Below are positions 28,209 through 36,250 of a stretch of DNA of 64,000 nucleotides, one piece after another. A model generated the notes under the pieces. That model saw nothing but the letters and a program-made list of their open reading frames with translations. It had not been told where the DNA came from and did not search any database. Location: the NCBI RefSeq assembly GCF_013450295.1, contig NZ_SKBR01000002.1:1388501-1452500 (forward strand), given 5' to 3'. A program made the position numbers and the translations under genes. Source of the stretch: Streptomyces sp. AJS327 (lineage in GTDB: Bacteria > Actinomycetota > Actinomycetes > Streptomycetales > Streptomycetaceae). Position 1 is the stretch's first letter; every line of letters starts with the position of its first letter.

Positions 28209-29027
28209 TCAGGGGAGGCGGGCCACTCCCGCGTAGCCCGGGATCTCCGCGTCCCCCAGGGAGCCGCCGCAATCCGGGCGCCACCGCTGGGGCACCACCA
28301 GCCCCGGCTCCAGCGGCTCCAACCCGGTGAAGAAGCTCCGGAACTCGTCCAGGGAGCGGGGCCGCAGGTCGGTACCGGCCTCCCGGTAGGTGCGGAGCAC
28401 ACTCTCCGTGCGCTCCGCCGTCAGCTCGTCGACGAAGTCCGCGGTGGCGTGCGTCATCACCAGGAAGCTGCCGGGGGCCAGCGCGTCCAGCAGCGTCCGC
28501 AGCACGTGGTGCGGACCCATCGCGTCGGTGATGAAGTGGAACAGCGCGTTGACGGACAGCGCGACCGGACGCTCCAGGTCCAGCGTCTCGCGTAGTCCCG
28601 CCGAGTCCAGGATGGTCTCCGGCGCGGTGACGTCCGCGTGCACGTAGGCGGTGCGGCCCTCCGGGGTGCTGCGCAGCAGGGCCCGGGCGTGGTGCAGGAC
28701 GATCGGGTCGTTGTCCGTGTAGACGACCCGGCAGCGGGCGTCCACCGACTGCGCCACCTGGTGCAGATTGGGTTCCGTCGGGATGCCGGTGCCGATGTCC
28801 AGGAACTGGCGCACCCCGTGCCCGGCGGCGAGGGTCCGGGTGGCCCGCGCCATGAAGTCCCGGTTGACCCGGGCCGCCACCCGGGTGCCCGGCATGGCGG
28901 CCAGCACCTCCTCGGCGGCCCGCGCGTCCACCGCGTAGTGGCTCGTGCCGCCCAGGTAGTAGTCGTACATCCGCGCCGGATGCGGCCTGCTGGTGTCGAT
29001 CCGGGGTGACTCCGCCGCTGTCTCCAT
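28209..29027 (-). CDS. SAM-dependent methyltransferase, DUF574 family (copy 2)
   Basis: 272 residues, GGAGAGG six bases before the ATG. Family features: PARMYDYYLGGTSHYAVDARAAEEV near the N-terminus, QFLDIGTGIPTEPNLHQ (SAM motif I), VVYTDNDPIVLHHARALL (acidic loop), and EPLEPGLVVPQRWRPD near the C-terminus. It sits about 120 bases downstream of a DUF397 gene on the same strand and may belong to the WhiJ-like regulatory island. Substrate unknown. Confidence 0.9.
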   Translation of the reverse strand: METAAESPRIDTSRPHPARMYDYYLGGTSHYAVDARAAEEVLAAMPGTRVAARVNRDFMARATRTLAAGHGVRQFLDIGTGIPTEPNLHQVAQSVDARCRVVYTDNDPIVLHHARALLRSTPEGRTAYVHADVTAPETILDSAGLRETLDLERPVALSVNALFHFITDAMGPHHVLRTLLDALAPGSFLVMTHATADFVDELTAERTESVLRTYREAGTDLRPRSLDEFRSFFTGLEPLEPGLVVPQRWRPDCGGSLGDAEIPGYAGVARLP

Positions 29028-29144
29028 CGACCTCTCCGATCATGTCGGCTGTGCCGGACTGCGCTTCGTACGGTCGGTCCCCCGTGGTCCGGTGGCGGCG
29101 GCGGGAACGCCGGCCGGGGGCCGTCCCGCCGCCGCGGCCGGTCG

Positions 29145-29381
29145 TCAGTCTGAGGCGAGCAGGAAGTCCGCCTCGCCCTTCTTGGCGCCCCTGATGAAGG
29201 TCTCGATCTCGTGGGAGGTGTAGATCAGGGCCGGGCCTTCCGGGTCGGTCGACTGGCGCAGCGCCACCCGTCCGTCACCGAGCCGCATCGCCTCCACGCA
29301 ACTGCCGCCACCGCTCCAGGGCTTGTGCCAGCCGTCGGTACCCAGCTCCTTCGCCGGCATGCCGTTGTATATCGGGCCCAT
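29145..29381 (-). CDS. DUF397 protein (copy 1)
   Basis: 78 residues, AAGGAG nine bases before the ATG. DUF397 hallmarks: W-K/R-S-G-G-x-C-V-E (WSGGGSCVEAMRLGDGRVALRQST), GPALIYTSHEIETFIRGAKKGEADFL. These small acidic proteins partner XRE/Scr1 regulators of the WhiJ/AbaA type, probably acting as anti-regulators; an XRE gene lies 1.7 kb away. Confidence 0.88.
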   Translation of the reverse strand: MGPIYNGMPAKELGTDGWHKPWSGGGSCVEAMRLGDGRVALRQSTDPEGPALIYTSHEIETFIRGAKKGEADFLLASD

Positions 29382-30233
29382 CGTTCAGAACTCCTTGCGG
29401 ATCGCACCGGGGCGGGGCCCCGGTGTGTCGTGCGGGCACGGCCTGCGCGCTCGTGCGCCTGGGCGCTTCCCGAGGGGGGCCGTGTCGGGACCGCCCGGGA
29501 ACACGGCGCCGCGACGGCCCTCCGTGCGGACGGTGTTCCGGCGGTTCGGGACGGAACCGGAAGAGCGGGCGAGGAGAGGGCGGGGCCCGCACACCCCGGA
29601 GAACTGGCCGGGGACGGACCGGGCACCGCCGTGCGGCCGTATGGGACCGGCCACCGACACCCTCCGCGCGCGAGGGGTAACGCGAGTGGTAAAGCCGGGA
29701 GCCGGTGCGGAATCCCGCGGTGCGGGAGTTCGTACCGCCCCGCGTCTTTGTCGCGCGACGGCGCGGAAGGACGAGGGAGCGCCCGCGTGACGGGCACGAC
29801 AGCACGACGGTACGTGCCGGAATGGACACCGAGGGTTCTCGCGGCTTCCGGGGAAGGCGGAGGTGACGGCCGGTGCGCGGCCCCTTCTCCGTGGCCCGGG
29901 GCAATCTGGCCCACGGTCGGGGCCGACCGCGATTCAGCCAACGTATGCCTCCTCGAAAGGACTTGCCGCGAACTGAAGTGTGCCATGCACGCACTGTCGC
30001 AACCACAGTGGATCTGCTTTTCTGTGAATTGCAGAACCGGTCTTGCCAGTCCTACCGGAGCCAGAGCTATAGTGAACGCTGTGATCCAGCTCATGAGGCT
30101 GCGGCGGTTCCGTCGCACAGGCGGCCTGGTGGTGGAGCCCTCCGGCCCGCCGCCGGCGCACCGGGCGTGCCGCGCGGACGCGGCCCGGGCGTGGCGCATA
30201 CCGGCGGCCGCCTCTTCTTCCCTGACCAGGTAG
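29382..30233. other. 852-bp intergenic region with regulatory signals
   Basis: No convincing gene on either strand; long frames here are Arg-rich shadows. Two notable areas: direct repeats GGTAA at 29676-29680 and 29688-29692 (12-base phase) upstream of the DUF397 gene; and a low-GC stretch at about 29930-30080 upstream of the ATPase gene containing TTCTG-N7-CAGAA (30020-30036) and TTGCCA (30043-30048) with TATAGT (30068-30073), a 19-base spacing. Confidence 0.45.
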
Positions 30234-30743
30234 ATGGAAGGCGAACCTCCTGTGGCCCCCACGCATGCCCCGCGAGACGCCGCGCGCCTCTCGCCTCCCC
30301 AGCCGTCGCCGCCCGCCGCGCGACGCTCTCCCGAGCAGTCGGTATCCGCTCGTCAGGGCGGTTTCGCCCTCCCCGCGCTCCCCTCCTCGGTCTCCCGGGC
30401 CCGCGACCACGTCTGCCGTCAGCTGCGCACCTGGGGTTTCCCGGACGACGTGGGCCACACCGCGCAGCTGGTGATCTCCGAGTTCTTCACCAATGCCGTC
30501 CAGCACACCGAGAGCACGTCCATCACGTGCAGTCTCCGGCTGGGCGAGCGGCAGTTGCGGATCGAGGTGTCCGACGAGGGGGAGTCGGCCGCCGGTCCGT
30601 GCCCGCGGGTCGCCGCGCCCGACGCGGTGGACGGGCGGGGGCTACAGCTCGTCGGGGCCCTGGCGGACGCGTGGGGAGTCGCCAGTGCCGAGCACCGTGC
30701 CGGGCGCATGGTGTGGGCCGAGCTGAGCCTCCGTCCGGCCTGA
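30234..30743 (+). CDS. RsbW/SpoIIAB-like ATP-binding protein
   Basis: 169 residues from ATG 30234; GTG 30252, preceded by GAAGG, is an alternative that removes six residues. The HATPase_c_2 domain starts near residue 45 (ALPSSVSRARDHVCRQLRTWG), with the N box LVISEFFTNAVQHTES and the G boxes VSDEGE and DGRGLQLVGALADAWG. Such proteins are anti-sigma-factor kinases in other bacteria. In Streptomyces, single-domain versions commonly accompany DUF397/XRE pairs, as at the whiJ and abaA loci, which is the context here. Partner unknown. Confidence 0.85.
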   Translation: MEGEPPVAPTHAPRDAARLSPPQPSPPAARRSPEQSVSARQGGFALPALPSSVSRARDHVCRQLRTWGFPDDVGHTAQLVISEFFTNAVQHTESTSITCSLRLGERQLRIEVSDEGESAAGPCPRVAAPDAVDGRGLQLVGALADAWGVASAEHRAGRMVWAELSLRPA

Positions 30744-31089
30744 ACCACCGCCTGCCGCCAGGACGTTGACCGCCGGGCGGGGTCCCGTTGCCCGTGTTCG
30801 TGCCGCGCGCGGTCCGTCCCGTGGACCGCCCCGCGTTCGCCTCGCCCCGCCGCCGGGTGCCCTGGTGGCGGGACGACCGGCTCCGAACTCCTCGTCCGGC
30901 GTGGGGTTCCCGTGCCAGGGTGGGCCGAACTCCGGGAAGAGCGGCGGGCGTTGTCGACGCGCGGGAGCTGACGGAGGGTACGGAACGCGATGACGCGTGC
31001 GCGCCGTGCCGTTCCGGTGCCGCCTGGTGCGTCACACCACGGCCGTCCCGGCCCACGGTCAGCGCGTCCGGTCCCCGCGCCGCCGGGGT
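30744..31089. other. 346-bp convergent intergenic region
   Basis: Between the stops of the ATPase gene (plus) and the XRE gene (minus). Nothing with family motifs or a good start is seen, and no strong terminator hairpin was found. Confidence 0.4.
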
Positions 31090-31989
31090 TCAGCGCTCCA
31101 GCAGCGTGGTGAGCAACTCGACCGTGCGCGAAGGGGGTTCGGCGGAGGCGCAGAGCCGGTCCATCACCATCATGTAGTGCTCGACCTCTTCCCGCTTCTC
31201 CAGGTAGAGGGAGCTGGTGAGCTGTTCGAGATAGACGATGTCCGGAAGGTCGGGCTCGGTGAAGCGGAGTATGGTCACCGGACCGCCCGCCGCCGCGATC
31301 CCACCCGCCTCGAACGGGGCGACCTGGAGCGTGATGTTCGGTTCGTGGGCCGCCGCGAGCAGGTGCTCCAGTTGCGTCCGCATCACCTCGGCGCCGCCGA
31401 GCGGCCGTTGGAGCGCGGCCTCGTCCACCACCGCCCAGAGGGTGGGCGGCCGGGGGCCGCTCAGCAGCAGCTGCCGCTCCATCCGCAGGGTGACGCGCCG
31501 TTCCAGCTCGTGGTCGTCGATATGCGGGTTGCCCAGCCGGATGACCTCCCGCGCGTAGTCGCGGCACTGGAGCAGGCCCGGCACGAACTGCACCTCGTAG
31601 GTGCGGATGACGGACGTGGCGGCCTCCAGGCCGATCAGCCGGTCGAACCAGGACGAGGTCACGTCGCTGTACTGCTGCCACCAGCCGGGCGATCCCGCCT
31701 CGCGGGCCAGCGACAGGTACGCCTCGCGCTCCTCCGGATCGACCACGCGGTAGAGCGTGAGGAGGTCCGAGACGTCCCGCTCCTTGCAGGCGACCCTGCC
31801 CAACTCCAGTCGGCTGATCTTCGCGTGGGAGCCCCGGATGGCGTCGCCCGCGGCCTCGCGGGAGATGCCGCGCTGTTCACGCAGCCTGCGCAGCTGCGTG
31901 CCCAGTATGATCCGCAGCACCGTCGGTCCGCCGCGGGGATGCCCCGTCATCCTCCCGAGGGGCGTCACACCCTCCGGCTGTGCTCCCAT
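31090..31989 (-). CDS. XRE/Scr1-family regulator (WhiJ/AbaA-like, DUF5753)
   Basis: 299 residues, GAGGAAG six bases before the ATG. The helix-turn-helix spans about 30-85 (LGTQLRRLREQRGISREAAGDAI, then KISRLELGR). The rest is the DUF5753 ligand/partner domain: YSDVTSSWFDRLIGLEAATSVIRTYEVQFVPGLLQ and PDIVYLEQLTSSLYLE. These regulators control development and antibiotic production together with DUF397 partners. The DUF397 gene upstream on the same strand (32203-32445) is the probable partner. A large nested palindrome separates the two genes. Confidence 0.9.
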   Translation of the reverse strand: MGAQPEGVTPLGRMTGHPRGGPTVLRIILGTQLRRLREQRGISREAAGDAIRGSHAKISRLELGRVACKERDVSDLLTLYRVVDPEEREAYLSLAREAGSPGWWQQYSDVTSSWFDRLIGLEAATSVIRTYEVQFVPGLLQCRDYAREVIRLGNPHIDDHELERRVTLRMERQLLLSGPRPPTLWAVVDEAALQRPLGGAEVMRTQLEHLLAAAHEPNITLQVAPFEAGGIAAAGGPVTILRFTEPDLPDIVYLEQLTSSLYLEKREEVEHYMMVMDRLCASAEPPSRTVELLTTLLER

Positions 31990-32082
31990 ACTGTCTTCCT
32001 CTTTCGCCGCTGCACTGAGTGAGGAGTCGAACGCTCAGTGTTCCACTCCCGGAACGGACCGTACAGCAAAGGCGGTTGTACA

Positions 32083-32136
32083 TACCCCTGCCATGTGCCA
32101 TGCGCCCGTGCGGATGGCATGTCACTGGCAGGGGTA
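32083..32136. repeat. Nested inverted repeat between DUF397 and XRE genes
   Basis: Outer arms TACCCCTGCCA (32083-32093) and TGGCAGGGGTA (32126-32136) are perfect; inner arms TGCCAT (32096-32101) and ATGGCA (32114-32119) are nested inside. A second, separate repeat CACTGAG/CTCAGTG (32013-32019, 32034-32040) lies nearer the XRE start. There is no T run, and the position upstream of the regulator suggests an operator, although a transcription attenuator after the DUF397 gene is possible. Confidence 0.65.
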
Positions 32137-32202
32137 CGCACGTGCGTCACTCAGACCGGTGCGCCGCTCCGGTCGTCACCACGGGGTGGACGCCGGGGCC
32201 GC

Positions 32203-32445
32203 TCACGCCCCGGAGTCGAGCAGGTCGTCGAAGTCGCCGTCCTTCGCTCCCTGGATGAACGCGGCCATCTCGGCCGCCGTGTAGACGAGGGCGGGACCCG
32301 ACGGGTGGCGCGAGTTGCGGACCGCCACGCCGCGGTCCGGCAGCCCGGCCAGCTCGACGCAGTTCCCGTTCGGGTTGCTGCGCCGGCTCTTCCGCCAGGT
32401 GACGTCCCCGAGCTGGGTGGCGTCCACGCCGTTCTCCATCTGCAT
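32203..32445 (-). CDS. DUF397 protein (copy 2)
   Basis: 80 residues, AGAGGAG seven bases before the ATG. Motifs: VTWRKSRRSNPNGNCVELAGL and GPALVYTAAEMAAFIQGAKDGDFDDLL, the standard DUF397 pattern. It is upstream of, and on the same strand as, the XRE/Scr1 gene, the usual arrangement for a regulator/partner pair. A palindrome CTGTGACACAG lies at 32499-32509 in its promoter region. Confidence 0.9.
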   Translation of the reverse strand: MQMENGVDATQLGDVTWRKSRRSNPNGNCVELAGLPDRGVAVRNSRHPSGPALVYTAAEMAAFIQGAKDGDFDDLLDSGA

Positions 32446-32652
32446 GTGAGTCTCCTCTGTCGGTGCGGCCCCCGTTGGCTGCTCCTGACGGTCAACTACT
32501 GTGACACAGCGCGGTGTTCTTGCAGCTGTAAGTGCAGATGTACTTGCAGCGCCGCCTGGCGGTACGGGAGAATGCCCCGGAGTTCCCGGGGAGCCCGATT
32601 TTCCGGTGAACTCCCGGAGCTGGACTGCCCGTTCCCGCCCACTGGAGCAGTA

Positions 32653-32844
32653 GTGACCTCACACGGTGCCGAAGGGCCCAGCGCCTCGGACATGACGGAC
32701 GCCGAGGAGGAGGTGGCCGGGCCGGACTGGGAACACCCCCTCACCCGGCTCATGCTCCTGCTGGAGATCGCCGGAGCCCCGTCGCTGCTCAACGCCGCCG
32801 CGACCCAGGCGCAGCCACCCCCCGCGCCCGGCCCCGGGGCCTGA
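32653..32844 (+). CDS. Small hypothetical acidic protein
   Basis: 63 residues from GTG 32653 with GGAG five bases upstream. The sequence is acidic at the N-terminus (TDAEEEVAGPDWEHPLTRLMLLLEIAGAPSLLNAA) with one amphipathic helix and a Pro-rich tail. Divergent from the DUF397 gene and followed by a good terminator at 32890-32921, which supports a real transcription unit. No family recognised; it may instead be untranslated leader. Confidence 0.45.
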   Translation: MTSHGAEGPSASDMTDAEEEVAGPDWEHPLTRLMLLLEIAGAPSLLNAAATQAQPPPAPGPGA

Positions 32845-32889
32845 CGCGTACCAGTCCGCCCCGGGCACCCCCTCAGCCCGGTGGACCCA

Positions 32890-32921
32890 GGGGCCCGCTC
32901 GCTCCCCTCGGAGCGGGCCCC
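32890..32921 (+). terminator. Hairpin terminator
   Basis: Perfect 11-bp arms GGGGCCCGCTC (32890-32900) and GAGCGGGCCCC (32911-32921) with a 10-base loop, 45 bases after the small ORF. Confidence 0.65.
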
Positions 32922-33117
32922 ACCCACCAGGGCGGCCCCTCCGCGAGACCCCGCTCCGGGTTACCTCCGCCCCAACTCCCCTCCCTCTCCCGGGCGTTCA
33001 CGCGCGCCCGGAGCATGTCCGGGTCATGTCCGGTCCGCGCCGGGTGCGCGTCCGGAGCCCCGTGTCCGTTCGGCCTGGCCTCGGGGACGGGGGTGCGCTC
33101 TGCCCTGAGCGAATCTG

Positions 33118-33149
33118 CCACCAGCCGAGTTCGCCCTGTTCGGCGGTGG
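33118..33149. promoter_or_regulatory. Inverted repeat upstream of clpP3, candidate PopR/ClgR operator
   Basis: CCACCaGCCGA (33118-33128) and TCGGCGGTGG (33140-33149) pair with a single bulged A, around an 11-base centre. It lies 60 bases before the clpP3 start. A direct repeat of TCTGCC (33099-33104 and 33114-33119 region) partly overlaps it. In S. lividans this operon is activated by PopR, so this is the natural place for its site; the match to a PopR consensus is not verified. Confidence 0.4.
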
Positions 33150-33208
33150 TTCGGGTCGAGGGTGGGAGGACGCGGCCGGCGCGGCCGTGTCCGAGAGAGG
33201 GAGGATCG

Positions 33209-33862
33209 ATGACTCGACTCAGCACCGCTCCGGGGCTCGCCCCGGCCCCCCGCGCGAGTGAGGAGGAGACCCCGCCGTCGCGCTACGACGACCAGCTGAT
33301 GGAACAGTTGCGGACGCAGCGCATCATCTTCCTCGGCACGCAGGTGGACGAGGTGTCGGCGAACCGGGTCTGTGCCCAGTTGCTGCTGCTGTCGGCGGAG
33401 AACCAGCGGGCCGACATCAGCCTCTACATCAACAGTCCGGGTGGCTCGGTGACGGCGGGGCTGGCGATCTACGACACCATGCGGCTAATACCGAACGAAG
33501 TGTCCACCCTGGTCATGGGGTTCGCGGGCAGCATGGGGCAGTTCCTGCTGACGGTGGGGGAGCCGGGCAAGCGGTACGCGCTGCCGAACGCCCGCATCAT
33601 GATGCACCAGCCCACGGCCGGTATCGGGGGGTCGGCGGCCGACATCGCGATCCAGGCCGAGAACCTGGAGTTCACCAAGGTGACCATGCGGCGGCTCACC
33701 GCGCGGCACACCGGCCAGACCGAGGAGACCATCGCCCGCGACAGCGACCGCGACCGGTGGTTCACGGCCGAACAGGCCCGCGAGTACGGGATGGTCGACC
33801 GGGTGGTCGAGACCCTGGAGGACGTACGTCCCGAGGGCACGCGGCGACGGATGGGACTCTGA
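33209..33862 (+). CDS. clpP3: ClpP3, ATP-dependent Clp protease proteolytic subunit
   Basis: 217 residues, GAGGGAGG six bases before the ATG. The catalytic triad is complete: Ser108 in GFAGSMGQF, His133 in RIMMHQP, Asp182 in DSDRDRWF. NSPGGSVTAGLAIYDTM is the conserved oligomerisation/active-site strand. The N-terminal 25 residues are probably a processed propeptide. Streptomyces have a second clpP operon (clpP3-clpP4) used when ClpP1P2 is limiting, with popR nearby; the same order is seen here. One base separates it from clpP4. Confidence 0.93.
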   Translation: MTRLSTAPGLAPAPRASEEETPPSRYDDQLMEQLRTQRIIFLGTQVDEVSANRVCAQLLLLSAENQRADISLYINSPGGSVTAGLAIYDTMRLIPNEVSTLVMGFAGSMGQFLLTVGEPGKRYALPNARIMMHQPTAGIGGSAADIAIQAENLEFTKVTMRRLTARHTGQTEETIARDSDRDRWFTAEQAREYGMVDRVVETLEDVRPEGTRRRMGL

Positions 33863-33863
33863 G

Positions 33864-34469
33864 ATGGGCCAGTACACCATTCCGTCCGTGGTCGAGCGCA
33901 CCAGGACCGGCGAGCGGGCCGTCGACGTCTACAGTCGGCTGCTGTCCGAGCGCATCATCTTCGTCGGCACCGAGATCGACGACGGGGTGGCGAACGTGGT
34001 GATCGCCCAGCTGCTCCACCTGGAGTCCTCGGCGCCCGACTCCGAGATCTCCCTGTACCTCAACTCCCCCGGGGGATCCGTCACGTCGCTCATGGCGATC
34101 TACGACACCCTGAGCTTCGTCTCCGCGCCGGTCTCCACCTTCTGCGTCGGCCAGGCCGCCTCGACCGCCGCCGTCCTGCTGGCCGGGGGCGACCCCGGGC
34201 GGCGGTACGTGCTGGAGCACGCCCGGGTGCTGCTGGGGCAGCCCGCCAGCTCCGGGGCGCGCGGCACCGTCTCCGACCTGAGCCTCCAGGCCCAGGAGAT
34301 GCTGCGGATGCGCGGTGAGGTCGAGGAGGTGCTCGCCCGGCACACGGGGCACGACGCGGCGACCCTCCGGGCGGACATGGACCGCGACAAGGTCTTCACC
34401 GCCCCGCGAGCGGTGGAGTACGGCCTCGCCGACGAGGTGCTCACCCGCCGGGCACCGGTCCGGGGCTGA
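33864..34469 (+). CDS. clpP4: ClpP4, Clp protease subunit lacking the catalytic His
   Basis: 201 residues, starting one base after the clpP3 stop. ClpP fold is clear (FVGTEIDDGVANVVIAQLLHLES, LNSPGGSVTSLMAIYDTL). Ser100 (VGQAASTAA) and Asp175 (MDRDKVF) are in place, but the position of the triad His reads Gly125 (ARVLLGQPAS where ClpP3 has ARIMMHQP). The protein should therefore be inactive or depend on partner subunits, perhaps a structural half of a ClpP3-ClpP4 tetradecamer. I recall the same GQP in other Streptomyces ClpP4 sequences, so it is likely a family trait and not a recent mutation. Confidence 0.92.
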   Translation: MGQYTIPSVVERTRTGERAVDVYSRLLSERIIFVGTEIDDGVANVVIAQLLHLESSAPDSEISLYLNSPGGSVTSLMAIYDTLSFVSAPVSTFCVGQAASTAAVLLAGGDPGRRYVLEHARVLLGQPASSGARGTVSDLSLQAQEMLRMRGEVEEVLARHTGHDAATLRADMDRDKVFTAPRAVEYGLADEVLTRRAPVRG

Positions 34470-34503
34470 GTCAGCACCGTCCGGTCCGTATCCCGGCGGA
34501 GCC

Positions 34504-35157
34504 TCAGGCGGCTATCCGTACCTGGCAGCGTGGCCCGGTGCCTCCCGGGGGAAGGCGCCGGGTCCGCCGAGACACGGCCCGGGCCGGGCGCGACGGGGCG
34601 ACGGCGGAGTCCGGTTCGGGCCGGGCGGAGGTCTCGGCCCCGCCGGTGCGGGCACGGGGCGCGGGGGCCGGGCGGAGCGCCGCTCCGGCCACCCGGGGTC
34701 CGTCCGCCCGTGTGGCGCGGGCGAGTTCGCCGTGTCCCCGGGCCAGCAGGTCGGCCAGTCCGAGTCCGAGCGCCCGCGCGGCGGCGGCCAGTACCTCGGA
34801 GGAGGCCTCCTTCCGGCCGCGCTCCAGCTCCGAGAGGTAGGGCATGGAGATCCGGGCGGCCTCGGCGACCTCCTTCAACGTGCGTTCCTGCGCCAGCCGT
34901 TCACGGCGCAGGACCTCGCCGACGAGATGGCGCCAGAGCGGTTCGCGGGCTGGCCGCGTGGCCTCCGGCCGCCCCGCCCCGTGGGCGGCGGCCCGGCCCG
35001 TTCCGGGGGTGTCCGGCTCGTGGGCGGTGTCCGGCCCGGACCCGGAGTCCCGCCGTGGCGCGGCGTCGCCCTCCGGGGCGACGCTCGGCGACGGGCCGCC
35101 GTCCGGCGCGCGGCGCAGCGGAACGACGGGGGCGGGATCGGACGGGTGACTGCTCAC
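34504..35157 (-). CDS. popR: PopR-like XRE regulator of clpP3-clpP4
   Basis: 217 residues from GTG 35157. An N-terminal Pro-rich segment of about 70 residues precedes the HTH (RRERLAQERTLKEVAEAARISMPYLSELERGRKEASSEVLAAAARALGL). The C-terminus ends in VRIAA: in S. lividans the terminal Ala-Ala of PopR is the signal for its destruction by ClpP1P2, so that PopR accumulates and switches on clpP3P4 only when ClpP1P2 fails. The gene is convergent with clpP4. No ribosome site precedes the GTG; TACGCT lies seven bases upstream, which fits a leaderless transcript. Confidence 0.82.
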   Translation of the reverse strand: MSSHPSDPAPVVPLRRAPDGGPSPSVAPEGDAAPRRDSGSGPDTAHEPDTPGTGRAAAHGAGRPEATRPAREPLWRHLVGEVLRRERLAQERTLKEVAEAARISMPYLSELERGRKEASSEVLAAAARALGLGLADLLARGHGELARATRADGPRVAGAALRPAPAPRARTGGAETSARPEPDSAVAPSRPARAVSRRTRRLPPGGTGPRCQVRIAA

Positions 35158-35284
35158 ATCGGTCAGCGTAGGGAGCCCGGGGCACACGGGGGTAGGGAAC
35201 AGCGTTCCGCCCTCGGCGAATTCACCCCGCGTCCGGGGCCAGCGGTGCGGCCGGGGAGCCCCGCGAGCCCCACGCGGCAGGCCC

Positions 35285-36250
35285 TCACCGGGGCCGTGGC
35301 AGCGGGCTCCCGTCGCCTGGACCCGCCGTACCGGGCCGGAGGCTGGGGGAGGGGCGGGCGCCGGTCGTGGCCACGGCGTGGGCCCCGGCCCGGCAGCCCG
35401 CGGTGGCCGCCGTCCGGGCGTCGGCACCGGCCAGCCGGGCGGCGAGGAAGGCACCGGTGAACGCGTCCCCGGCGCCGGTGGAGTCCACCGCGCGCGCCGC
35501 CGTGGCGGGGACCGTGAAGGAGGTGAACTCCTCGCCGCGCGCGCCGCGTTCACACACGACGGCGCCCGCGGGGCCGAGCGTGACGACGGTGGTGCGCGAG
35601 TGCCGTTCGGTCAGCCACCGGGCCGCCCGGCGCGGATCGCGCTCCCCGGTGAGCAGCCGTGCCTCGTCGAGGTTGGGCAGCAGGACGTCCACCTCGCCGC
35701 AGTCGTCCAGGAACCGCCCGGCTCCCGTCCCGGTGAGGAACCCGGCCGAGGCGGGGTCCACGCTCACACCGAGCCCGCGGGCCCGGGCCCGCTCCAGCGC
35801 GAACCGGGCGAGGGAGCGGGCCGGTTCGGCGAACAGCAGGTAGCCGGAGACGTGCAGGTGGCCGGTGCCGTCGAGGAGTTCCTCCGCCCAGTCGCCGGGG
35901 GCGAGCCGCAGGGCCGCTCCGCCGTCGGTGACCATGGTGCGCTCCGCCGTCTCGTCCACCAGGGCCACGACGACGGCGGTCGGCAGGGCCGCGTCGACGC
36001 GGAGGACGGCGCGGACGCCCGCCTCGCGCAGCGCGGCCCGGTGCCACGCGGCGAAGTCCGCCCCGGCGCTCGCCAGCAGGGTGCTCGGCGCTCCCGAACG
36101 CGCCGCCGCGCAGGCCACGTTGGCGCCGGAGCCGCCGGGGAACAGCCGTGTGGTCGCGGCGGTGTCGGTGCCGGGCGCGAGCGGTCCACGGTGCCGGGCC
36201 ACCACGTCGGTGACGACCTCGCCGACGACCAGCAGCCCGCCGCCGGTCAC
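35285..36250 (-). CDS. psuK: Pseudouridine kinase, PfkB family
   Basis: 321 residues from GTG 36250, overlapping the psuG stop by four bases. PfkB carbohydrate-kinase fold: FPGGSGANVACAAARSGAP near residues 34-52 and the catalytic DSTGAGDAFTGAFLAARLAG near the C-terminus (GAGD anion hole). Paired with psuG, it should phosphorylate pseudouridine to pseudouridine 5'-phosphate. On its own the sequence would only say ribokinase-like; the pairing makes pseudouridine the best substrate. Confidence 0.82.
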   Translation of the reverse strand: MTGGGLLVVGEVVTDVVARHRGPLAPGTDTAATTRLFPGGSGANVACAAARSGAPSTLLASAGADFAAWHRAALREAGVRAVLRVDAALPTAVVVALVDETAERTMVTDGGAALRLAPGDWAEELLDGTGHLHVSGYLLFAEPARSLARFALERARARGLGVSVDPASAGFLTGTGAGRFLDDCGEVDVLLPNLDEARLLTGERDPRRAARWLTERHSRTTVVTLGPAGAVVCERGARGEEFTSFTVPATAARAVDSTGAGDAFTGAFLAARLAGADARTAATAGCRAGAHAVATTGARPSPSLRPGTAGPGDGSPLPRPR

